From an uncultured Oscillospiraceae bacterium (GTDB taxonomy: Bacteria; Bacillota; Clostridia; Oscillospirales; Acutalibacteraceae), in the NCBI GenBank assembly GCA_900543305.1, contig UQQZ01000109.1:1-6516 (forward strand): a stretch of 6,516 nucleotides of DNA, read 5' to 3'. Under the pieces are notes generated by a model. It was not told the DNA's origin. It worked only from the letters and a program-made list of their open reading frames with translations, and made no database searches. Shown piece after piece: positions 1-4,976 of this stretch. The stretch's first letter is position 1, and each line of letters begins with the position of its first letter. The position numbers and the translations under genes are program-made.

Positions 1-106
1 AACGCTGGGCTTCCTCCAGCTCTTCGTTCACCATGTGTAAGATCTTTTCAAGATGGGCAAGCTCTTCTGGGGGGATAGCTTGCTGGGGTGTTTTTTCCTG
101 GTCCAT
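1..106 (-). CDS. Partial gene start, function unrecognised, running off the left edge
   Basis: Reading leftward from the ATG at 106-104 gives 35 codons without a stop before the window ends. A near-perfect ribosome binding site (AAGGAGG on the minus strand, 121-115) sits 8 bases upstream, which is the main reason to believe this short piece is a real gene start. The visible protein begins MDQEKTPQQAIPPEEL and continues as a charged, Glu/Leu-rich stretch (residues 14-35) that looks helical and possibly coiled-coil. Charged N-terminal helices of this kind occur in several families, including HelD-like UvrD-type ATPases, but 35 residues are too few to assign a family and I do not claim one. The gene is divergent from the glycerophosphotransferase unit and shares the AT-rich intergenic region with it, so it probably belongs to a different, unrelated transcription unit. 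Confidence 0.7.
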   Translation of the reverse strand, partial: MDQEKTPQQAIPPEELAHLEKILHMVNEELEEAQR

Positions 107-114
107 GACAGCGG

Positions 115-121
115 CCTCCTT
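115..121 (-). promoter_or_regulatory. Ribosome binding site of the left-edge minus-strand gene
   Basis: CCTCCTT on the plus strand reads AAGGAGG on the minus strand, 8 bases before the ATG at 106-104. It matches the anti-Shine-Dalgarno sequence very well and fixes the start of the partial gene. Confidence 0.75.
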
Positions 122-235
122 TTTCTTTAAGGTTCTGTTCGTATTCGTTCTTATAAGAGTATATCAAAAAAAGAAAAAAAGACTAGACTTATTTTTCTGG
201 TTGTGGTATGTTATATACTAGTTGTACTCAAAAAT
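122..235. promoter_or_regulatory. AT-rich divergent promoter region
   Basis: This stretch is much more AT-rich than the surrounding genes and lies between two divergent transcription units. It carries TATACT, one mismatch from the -10 consensus, on the plus strand at 214-219 and again on the minus strand at 163-158. I find no convincing -35 hexamer at 16-18 bases from either. The region probably holds promoters for both the minus-strand gene and the plus-strand glycerophosphotransferase unit, but the exact elements are uncertain. If 214-219 is the plus -10, transcription would begin near 226 and leave a leader of about 170 nt before the GTG start at 399. Confidence 0.4.
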
Positions 236-268
236 AGGGTTTTGGGGGTACCGGAGAGATACAAGGGA

Positions 269-346
269 GGCCCAGCGTGAGGCTGGTTGGACTGCGCAGG
301 GCTGCTTTCGTAAGGGGGAGAGCGGCGAAAGGCCGCTTTTTTCTTT
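269..346 (+). promoter_or_regulatory. Structured 5' leader with terminator/antiterminator (putative attenuator)
   Basis: Folded by eye. The terminator hairpin is AGCGGC (321-326) and GCCGCT (332-337) around a GAAAG loop, followed by a T tract (337-342, then TTT at 344-346). The upstream segment GCTGCTTTC (301-309) can pair with GAGAGCGGC (318-326) over nine positions, two of them G-U. That would consume the whole terminator 5' arm, so the two helices are mutually exclusive. A third possible helix pairs 269-273 with 299-303 and 275-277 with 295-297, and would sequester the first bases of the antiterminator. A local CCAGC/GCTGG hairpin (272-276 and 282-286) is another alternative. This is the architecture of an attenuator or riboswitch expression platform ahead of the glycerophosphotransferase gene. 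I do not recognise a known riboswitch class, and no T-box sequence is present. It could instead be the end of a short independent RNA. Confidence 0.5.
321..346 (+). terminator. Intrinsic terminator within the leader
   Basis: A perfect 6-bp GC-rich stem (321-326 with 332-337) with a 5-base loop is followed by six T residues, a C and three more T residues. It lies about 53 bases before the GTG start of the glycerophosphotransferase, so it would cut transcription before the gene unless the antiterminator forms. Confidence 0.6.
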
Positions 347-381
347 CCCCCGGAAACACTCGCCGGGAAATTTAGAGGTTT

Positions 382-391
382 GGAAAGGGGA
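382..391 (+). promoter_or_regulatory. Ribosome binding site deciding the GTG start at 399
   Basis: GGAAAGGGGA lies 7 bases before GTG 399. The only start-like codon at the beginning of the longer open frame, TTG at 222, has no comparable site and would make the first 59 codons span the leader terminator. Confidence 0.6.
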
Positions 392-398
392 CTTTGCT

Positions 399-1583
399 GT
401 GGAGAAAGGAACAGGGACGCCGGCAGGCGGGGCCTTGGTTCAGGTGGCACGGAAGGTGATCCGGAACAGCCTGTGGCAAATTCTCTCCCTGCTGCCCAAG
501 GACGCCAATAAAGCGGTGTGTCAGAGCTATTATGGCAGGGGATATTCCGACAGCCCCAAGGCGGTGGCGGAGGAACTGCTTTCCCGGGGTTGGAAGGTGT
601 ACTGGACGGTCAAGGGGCCGGCGGAGGCCGCCTCCCTGCCCCAGGGTATCACCCCCATCCGGGTGGACAGCCCTCGGGCTATCTACCACCAGTGCACGGC
701 GGGAGTTTGGGTGGACAACAGCCGGAAGTGGGCCTACACCCAAAAGCGGGGAAACACCTGTTATGTGCAGACCTGGCACGGATTCCCCTTAAAGCGGATT
801 GAAGGGGATGCAGCGGACGCCCTGCCGGAGGACTATCTCCGGGCCGCCCAGAAGGATTCCCAGATGAGCGATCTGTTTTTGTCCAACAGCAAGTTTTTGA
901 CAGAGATTTACCGGCACGGTTTCTGGTATCAGGGAGAGGTGCTGGAAGAGGGATTCCCCCGCAACGACATGCTGACCCAGCCCCACCCGGAATTGAGGGA
1001 GAAGGTGGGAAAGCAGCTGGACCTTCCCGCTGGGAAAAAGCTGATGCTTTATGCTCCCACCTTCCGGAAGGACATGGGGCTGGAGGCCTACGATATGGAT
1101 TATGGCCGGTGTGTGAAGGCGCTGGAAACCCGGTTTGGAGGGGAATGGCTGATTCTGGCCAAGCTCCATCCCAACATTGCGGAGAAAGCGGCCCAGCTGC
1201 ACCTGGATCCCCGGTATGTGCGCAACGCCTCGGACTATCCGGATATTCAGGAGCTGTACCTGGCCTGTGACGGGATGATCACCGACTACTCCTCGGTGAT
1301 GTTTGATTTTCTCATTACGGGGAAACCCTGTTTCCTGTACATTCACGATCTGGCAGCCTATCAGGGGGACCGGAACTTTTACTATGATCTGGAACGGCTG
1401 CCCTTTGCCCGAGCGGAAAACAACGACCAGCTGGAAGAGGCGGTGTTGGGCTTTGACCCGGCGGTCCAGGCCCGGCGGCTGGAGAGATTCCGTCAGGAAT
1501 TCGGGCTCCGGGAAAGCGGCGAAGCTGCCCGCCGGACGGTAGATTATTTGGAAGCCCGGAGAAACCGTGGAAGGAAAGGATGA
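399..1583 (+). CDS. CDP-glycerol glycerophosphotransferase family protein (TagB/TarF-like)
   Basis: This 394-aa protein matches the CDP-glycerol:poly(glycerophosphate) glycerophosphotransferase family (Pfam PF04464), which moves glycerol phosphate from CDP-glycerol onto a lipid-linked acceptor at the cytoplasmic membrane face. Visible family motifs, numbered from the GTG start, are WHGFPLK (126-132), GFPRND (185-190), YAPTFRKD (218-225), LHP (256-258) and ITDYSSVMFDF (294-304). The His in the WHG and LHP motifs and the TDYSS segment are the expected catalytic and nucleotide-binding parts. An amphipathic stretch near residues 21-32 could aid membrane association. I chose the GTG at 399 because GGAAAGGGGA (382-391) lies 7 bases upstream and because the open frame to its left runs through a terminator. 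The length fits TagB primases or short TarF-type enzymes (about 380-390 aa) rather than long TagF polymerases, and sequence alone does not separate priming from polymerisation. tagD follows after 7 bases. Confidence 0.9.
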   Translation: MEKGTGTPAGGALVQVARKVIRNSLWQILSLLPKDANKAVCQSYYGRGYSDSPKAVAEELLSRGWKVYWTVKGPAEAASLPQGITPIRVDSPRAIYHQCTAGVWVDNSRKWAYTQKRGNTCYVQTWHGFPLKRIEGDAADALPEDYLRAAQKDSQMSDLFLSNSKFLTEIYRHGFWYQGEVLEEGFPRNDMLTQPHPELREKVGKQLDLPAGKKLMLYAPTFRKDMGLEAYDMDYGRCVKALETRFGGEWLILAKLHPNIAEKAAQLHLDPRYVRNASDYPDIQELYLACDGMITDYSSVMFDFLITGKPCFLYIHDLAAYQGDRNFYYDLERLPFARAENNDQLEEAVLGFDPAVQARRLERFRQEFGLRESGEAARRTVDYLEARRNRGRKG

Positions 1584-1590
1584 AACTACC

Positions 1591-1983
1591 ATGAAACGCG
1601 TGATCACTTACGGAACATTTGACCTGCTCCATTACGGGCACATCAACCTGCTGCGGCGGGCCAAGCAGTACGGGGACTACCTGATCGTAGGCCTCTCCAC
1701 CGACGAGTTCAACTGGAACGAGAAGCAGAAGAAGTGCTACTTCTCCTATGAGAAGCGCAAGCAGCTCTTGGAGGCCATCCGCTATGTGGACCTGGTGATC
1801 CCCGAGGAAAACTGGGAGCAGAAGAAAACCGACGTGAAGGAGTACCATGTGGACACTTTCGTCATGGGGGACGACTGGGAAGGCAAGTTTGACTTTTTGA
1901 AGGACCAGTGCCAGGTGGTCTATCTGCCTCGCACCCCGGAAATCTCCACCACCCAGATCAAAAAAGACTTAAACCGGGAGTGA
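1591..1983 (+). CDS. tagD: Glycerol-3-phosphate cytidylyltransferase (TagD/TarD)
   Basis: This 130-aa protein is close along its whole length to the Bacillus TagD sequence as I remember it (129 aa). It makes CDP-glycerol from CTP and sn-glycerol 3-phosphate in the cytoplasm, supplying the enzyme encoded just upstream. The nucleotidyltransferase motif HYGH is at residues 14-17, after YGTFDLL, and the conserved WEQKK and MGDDWEGKFDF segments are present. The C-terminal signature reads RTPEISTT, where Bacillus and Staphylococcus proteins have RTEGISTT, so the usual Gly is Glu. I chose the ATG at 1591 rather than the in-frame ATG at 1567 because MKRVITYG aligns with known N-termini and AAGGAAAGGA (1571-1580) sits 10 bases before it. 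The gene starts 7 bases after the preceding stop and ends before a strong terminator, so the two form one transcription unit. Its arginine codons (four CGC, three CGG) are less CGG-dominated than those of its neighbours. Confidence 0.96.
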   Translation: MKRVITYGTFDLLHYGHINLLRRAKQYGDYLIVGLSTDEFNWNEKQKKCYFSYEKRKQLLEAIRYVDLVIPEENWEQKKTDVKEYHVDTFVMGDDWEGKFDFLKDQCQVVYLPRTPEISTTQIKKDLNRE

Positions 1984-2022
1984 GCCCCGCTCTCTCCCGG
2001 CGGAAAAATCGATAGAGAAAGA

Positions 2023-2051
2023 CGCCCAGGGTTTTCCCTGGGTGTTTTTTT
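2023..2051 (+). terminator. Intrinsic terminator after tagD
   Basis: A 9-bp stem (CGCCCAGGG at 2023-2031 with CCCTGGGTG at 2036-2044, one G-U pair) carries a TTTT loop and is followed by seven T residues (2045-2051). It lies 40 bases after the tagD stop and ends the two-gene unit. Confidence 0.9.
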
Positions 2052-2121
2052 CGCGGTGCGGTCCGGCTCTTTTTCCGGTGAGAAAAAAGAGGCAGATTTT
2101 AAGCAAAAGATTAAAAAACTA

Positions 2122-2150
2122 TTTATTTATTTTTTAGAATTTGTTATAAT
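2122..2150 (+). promoter_or_regulatory. Sigma-A-type extended -10 promoter for the lipoprotein gene
   Basis: A consensus TATAAT (2145-2150) is preceded by TG at 2142-2143, giving an extended -10. The candidate -35, TTTATT (2122-2127), is weak but at 17-bp spacing. The sequence around and upstream is very AT-rich (about 2095-2160). Transcription would start near 2157, leaving a leader of about 205 nt before the ATG at 2363. Confidence 0.65.
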
Positions 2151-2362
2151 TATTCCAACTTAAAAACGTTCCGGATCCGTTGGCCGGAGAAGCGAGGGGT
2201 GGTTCCGGTGGGCTGCTGGAGCTGAGATTTGGGCAAATGCCAGGTCTGTCACGGTTTCATGAATGGAACCTGAAGAATACGAGAGAATACGAGCTGTTTC
2301 TGGAAACTTTGTCTGCAAGCTTCATACCTGCAATCAATCAGTGAATGTAAGGAGGCGGGCTA
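2151..2362 (+). other. Long leader between promoter and lipoprotein gene
   Basis: About 200 bases with no assigned gene. It contains a small hairpin (TCCGG 2170-2174 with CCGGA 2184-2188), a second one (2253-2259 with 2264-2270 around a TGAA loop), and a perfect tandem 10-bp repeat at 2274-2293. One frame is open from 2150 to the TGA at 2342-2344. Its only ATG (2237) would give 35 residues with a poor ribosome site, so I do not call a gene. There is no terminator hairpin. The leader ends with TAAGGAGG (2348-2355), the ribosome site of the lipoprotein gene. Confidence 0.5.
2274..2293 (+). repeat. Tandem 10-bp direct repeat
   Basis: AGAATACGAG occurs twice with no gap (2274-2283 and 2284-2293). 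Ten base pairs is about one helical turn, so both copies present the same DNA face. It could be a protein-binding site or a replication-slippage duplication. Confidence 0.85.
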
Positions 2363-2845
2363 ATGATGAACAAGGTGTCCTTGTTCCGGCAAGGGGGACT
2401 ACTTCTCCTTGTGAGCCTTCTCTTGTTGAGCCTTAGCGGTTGTCAAAAGAAGAGCATGCTGGATACCTTTCTGACCCCCACCTTGGAGGAGGAGCCGGAG
2501 TACTATATCTATCGAGAGGAGGAGTTGGAATTCCAGTTTGTGGAGGCCGAACTCACCGAAAGTGTGAACGGGATGTACGCCTTGACGATTACCATAGAGA
2601 TTACCAACCCCACAGACCACTATATAACCATCGGTCATGAGTACTCTGTGGAATATGAGTACGAGGGCGAATGGCACTTTCTGTATTCTCCTGGTATGTT
2701 TAAAATGTCCGGCATCGCTCTGGAATCGGGGGCCACCATCCGGGACTATGTGTCCGTTCCCGTGTATATTTTGAGCGGAACAAACAACTACCGCCTGTAC
2801 TTCCCCAATGGGGGAACCTGTCCCATCCCCAGGGAATTTGATTGA
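2363..2845 (+). CDS. Small lipoprotein with probable Ig-like beta domain
   Basis: The protein has 160 aa. It has a textbook lipoprotein signal: a basic start, a hydrophobic core at about residues 11-24 and the lipobox LSGC with Cys27 as the predicted lipidated residue, so it should be anchored on the outer face of the membrane. The rest is acidic and beta-rich. The pattern of an ITNPTD turn (about residues 80-85), an aromatic strand pair ending in EGEWHFLY, a Gly-rich turn in ALESGAT, and a final NYRLYFPNG strand resembles the bacterial Ig-like domain found in many Clostridia lipoproteins (Big_14 type). That domain call is my inference. TAAGGAGG (2348-2355) precedes two adjacent ATGs, and I use the first (2363, spacing 7). 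With its own promoter and terminators on both sides it is transcribed alone. A cell-envelope role is plausible from location only. No catalytic motif is visible. Confidence 0.85.
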   Translation: MMNKVSLFRQGGLLLLVSLLLLSLSGCQKKSMLDTFLTPTLEEEPEYYIYREEELEFQFVEAELTESVNGMYALTITIEITNPTDHYITIGHEYSVEYEYEGEWHFLYSPGMFKMSGIALESGATIRDYVSVPVYILSGTNNYRLYFPNGGTCPIPREFD

Positions 2846-2861
2846 GACAAATAAAATAGTG

Positions 2862-2896
2862 AAAAAAAGGCTGCCTGCGGGCAGCCTTCTTTTTTT
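2862..2896 (+). terminator. Intrinsic terminator after lipoprotein gene, likely bidirectional
   Basis: GGCTGCC (2869-2875) pairs perfectly with GGCAGCC (2880-2886) around TGCG, extended by AA/TT. A run of seven A precedes the stem and TTCTTTTTTT follows it, so it could act on both strands. It starts 16 bases after the lipoprotein stop and isolates the downstream operon. Confidence 0.9.
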
Positions 2897-2964
2897 CACT
2901 TCTCTCCTGTTTTGGGGGTACATAATTCTCGGAGTTTTGCGAACACTGGTACAAAACGGCTTTG

Positions 2965-2974
2965 AAAGGGAGGG
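2965..2974 (+). promoter_or_regulatory. Ribosome binding site deciding the GTG start at 2981
   Basis: AAAGGGAGGG lies 6 bases before GTG 2981. The preceding gap after the terminator (2897-2980) is only 84 bases and must hold the operon promoter. I see only weak candidates there (for example CATAAT at 2921-2926 without a good -35). Confidence 0.7.
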
Positions 2975-2980
2975 ACGCCG

Positions 2981-4159
2981 GTGGAAAAACATGTGCTCAT
3001 TTTGGCCACCACCCACGATTTCCTTTTAAAGTTCGAGAGGGAAAACGTGAAGATCCTCCAGGAGATGGGATATACAGTCCATTTTGCCGCCAATCTCCGG
3101 GAACCGTCCTACCTTTCCGACCAGGACCGGATCCGGGCCCAGGGGGTGGTTCTCCACCATCTGGACGTGGCCCGTTCCCCCTATTTGCTGGGGGACAACC
3201 GCCGGGCTCTGGAGCAGCTGCTGGAGCTGATTCGCCGGTGGGAGATCCGAGCCATTCACTGCCACACGCCGGTGGGAGGACTGCTGGGACGGCTGGCAGG
3301 TCGGTTTTCTTCCAGAAGGCCGGTGGTGGTGTACACTGCCCACGGCTTTCATTTTTACCGGGGAGCTCCCCTGTACAACCGGCTGGCTTTCTATCCGGTG
3401 GAACGAGAACTGGCCCGGTGGACCGACCTGCTGGTGGTGATCAACAGGGAGGATCAGCAGGCTGCTCTCCGGCTTCCTCTGAAGGCCGGTGCCAAGGTGT
3501 TCCGGCTGCCGGGAGTAGGGCTGGACCGGCAGGTGTTTCATCCCTTGGACCCGGAACGCCGGGCCGCTCTCCGGCGGGGATTCGGCTTGAGTCCTGGGGA
3601 TTTTTTCCTGGTGTCCGTTGGAGAACTGAACCTGAATAAAAACCATGGGGTGGTGCTGGACGCCCTTTCTCTGCTTCGGCGGCGTGGCCGGCTTTCGGGC
3701 ATTCGTTACGCCATTTGCGGGGAAGGCTTTACCCGGGAACGGCTGGAACAGGAGATCCGGGAACGGCAGCTGCCTGTGGAGCTTTGGGGATATCGACGGG
3801 ACGTGCCGGAGATTGTGGGCTGTGCCGACGCCACCCTGTTTCCCTCCCGACGGGAGGGGTTGGGCATGGCAGGGTTGGAGTCCTTGGCTATGGGGGTGCC
3901 GGTGCTGGCGGCGGACAACCGGGGCACTCGGGAATACATGGTGCACGGAAAAAACGGCCTGGTCTACGATTGGGACGATGCGGAGGGTTTTGCCCGGGGG
4001 ATTCAGCTGCTCCGGGGTCTGGACCTGGAACGGCGCAGGGAGCTTTCTCGGCGGTGTCAGGATTCGGTGGCGCCCTTTGACCGTCGGGAAACCCGGGAGG
4101 CCATGGAAGCCGTATACCGGGAAATGGACAGGAAAGTGAGGCAGCGGTATGGACCGTGA
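2981..4159 (+). CDS. GT4-type glycosyltransferase (group 1)
   Basis: This 392-aa protein has the two-domain GT-B plan of retaining glycosyltransferases of family GT4, which use nucleotide-sugar donors in the cytoplasm, often on lipid-linked acceptors. The N-terminal acceptor domain (about 1-185) starts with HVLILATTHDF, carries HTPVGG (95-100) and the conserved AHGFHFYRG (120-128). The C-terminal donor domain opens with VSVGELNLNKNH (211-222) and ICGEG (245-249) and has the diagnostic EX7E motif (Glu292 and Glu300 in REGLGMAGLE). Length is normal and no damage is seen. The start is the GTG at 2981, supported by a purine-rich ribosome site. It is the first gene of the downstream operon and overlaps the next gene by 11 bases. 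N-termini of this style are common in exopolysaccharide and capsule enzymes acting on lipid-linked sugars. The donor sugar cannot be told from the sequence. Confidence 0.92.
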   Translation: MEKHVLILATTHDFLLKFERENVKILQEMGYTVHFAANLREPSYLSDQDRIRAQGVVLHHLDVARSPYLLGDNRRALEQLLELIRRWEIRAIHCHTPVGGLLGRLAGRFSSRRPVVVYTAHGFHFYRGAPLYNRLAFYPVERELARWTDLLVVINREDQQAALRLPLKAGAKVFRLPGVGLDRQVFHPLDPERRAALRRGFGLSPGDFFLVSVGELNLNKNHGVVLDALSLLRRRGRLSGIRYAICGEGFTRERLEQEIRERQLPVELWGYRRDVPEIVGCADATLFPSRREGLGMAGLESLAMGVPVLAADNRGTREYMVHGKNGLVYDWDDAEGFARGIQLLRGLDLERRRELSRRCQDSVAPFDRRETREAMEAVYREMDRKVRQRYGP

Positions 4160-4976
4160 ACCGGAAGTCACCATTGTGATGGGATCCCACAATCCCCGAC
4201 GGGAATGGTTACAGCGGGCGGTGGCCTCTCTGGTGGCACAGACTTGGGAAAATTGGGAGCTGGTCCTCTGGGATGACGGATCCTCTCCCCAGGGTGCCCG
4301 GCTCCTGTCCCAGGCTGCGGGAAGGGATTCCAGAATCCACCTGTATCGGGGGGAGATCAACCGGGGATTGGCCCATGCCCTGAACCAGGGAATCAGCAGG
4401 GCCCGAGGGCGGTATATTGCCCGGATGGACGACGACGACATCTCCCTGCCCCGGCGGTTGGAAACCCAAGTGGCCTTTCTCCAGGCCCATCCCCAGCAGG
4501 ACTGGGTGGGAAGCGCTGCCCTGCTGCGGGACGAAAAGGGGGTATGGGGAACCTGGCAAAAGCCGGTCTTGCCCCAGCGGGAGGACTTTCTCCACAGTTC
4601 CCCTTACATTCATCCCTCGGTGATGTTTCGCCGGCAGGTGTTGGAGCTGATTGGCGGGTATGGGGAATCGTCCCGGTATCTGGGCTGTGAGGATTACGAG
4701 CTGTTTTTCCGGCTCCACCAGGCGGGATTCCGGGGATACAATCTTCCCCAGCCTCTGCTGGAATACTGGGAAGACCGGGCATCCCACCGGCGCCGGACCT
4801 ATGCCCGCCGGGTCCGGGAAGCGGCGGTGCGGTGCAGAGGATACCGGATGCTGAGCTTGTCCGGCCTCCGGGCCTGGGGCGGGGTGCTGCGTCCTCTGGG
4901 GGCGGGCCTGATTCCCAGCGGAATTCGGTACAGACTCAAAGGACGGAACAAGGGAGGAAACAGAGATGAAAGGTGA
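4149..4976 (+). CDS. GT2-type glycosyltransferase (GT-A fold)
   Basis: This 275-aa protein has the hallmarks of inverting family GT2 enzymes. An opening strand VTIVMGSHN (7-15) is followed by VASLVAQTWENWELVLWDDGS (25-45), the nucleotide-binding WDDGS (41-45), NRGLAHALNQGI (71-82) and the metal-binding acidic motif MDDDD (93-97). Further on are HPSVMFRR (155-162) and GCEDYELFFRL (179-189), whose Glu-Asp is the likely catalytic-base region. The C-terminal 60 residues are Arg-rich and basic, which could favour membrane binding, and no clear transmembrane helix is seen. The ATG at 4149 is kept because the next in-frame ATG (4179) would delete the first beta strand. GTGAGG (4136-4141) serves as the ribosome site inside the preceding gene. 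It overlaps both neighbours by 11 bases, implying translational coupling. Probable role: adding a sugar to the polymer or repeat unit exported by the downstream transporter. The donor is unknown. Confidence 0.92.
   Translation: MDREPEVTIVMGSHNPRREWLQRAVASLVAQTWENWELVLWDDGSSPQGARLLSQAAGRDSRIHLYRGEINRGLAHALNQGISRARGRYIARMDDDDISLPRRLETQVAFLQAHPQQDWVGSAALLRDEKGVWGTWQKPVLPQREDFLHSSPYIHPSVMFRRQVLELIGGYGESSRYLGCEDYELFFRLHQAGFRGYNLPQPLLEYWEDRASHRRRTYARRVREAAVRCRGYRMLSLSGLRAWGGVLRPLGAGLIPSGIRYRLKGRNKGGNRDER

Noticed and set aside
33..221. Plus-strand 62-codon open frame at the left edge
   Set aside because: It runs antisense to the real minus-strand gene start and through the AT-rich promoter region. 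The Phe/Lys-rich tail comes from poly-T and poly-A tracts.
240..346. T-box or other known riboswitch in the glycerophosphotransferase leader
   Set aside because: No T-box sequence, SAM, cobalamin, FMN, ZTP or fluoride consensus core could be matched by eye. Only the terminator/antiterminator logic is supported, so I left the class open.
2897..2980. Promoter for the GT4 operon
   Set aside because: CATAAT (2921-2926) and TACAAA (2950-2955) resemble -10 elements, but neither has a convincing -35 at a suitable distance. A promoter is expected here but cannot be placed.
2962..3639. Plus-strand 225-codon open frame overlapping the GT4 gene in another frame
   Set aside because: Its Gly/Pro/Ser-rich translation has no recognisable domain, and the GT4 frame explains the same bases.
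3026..4441. Long minus-strand open frame (471 codons) opposite the GT4 and GT2 genes
   Set aside because: It is a shadow of GC-rich coding DNA. It has no family motifs and a Pro/Ser/Gln/Arg-rich composition, crosses the GT4/GT2 junction, and the plus strand encodes clear glycosyltransferases.
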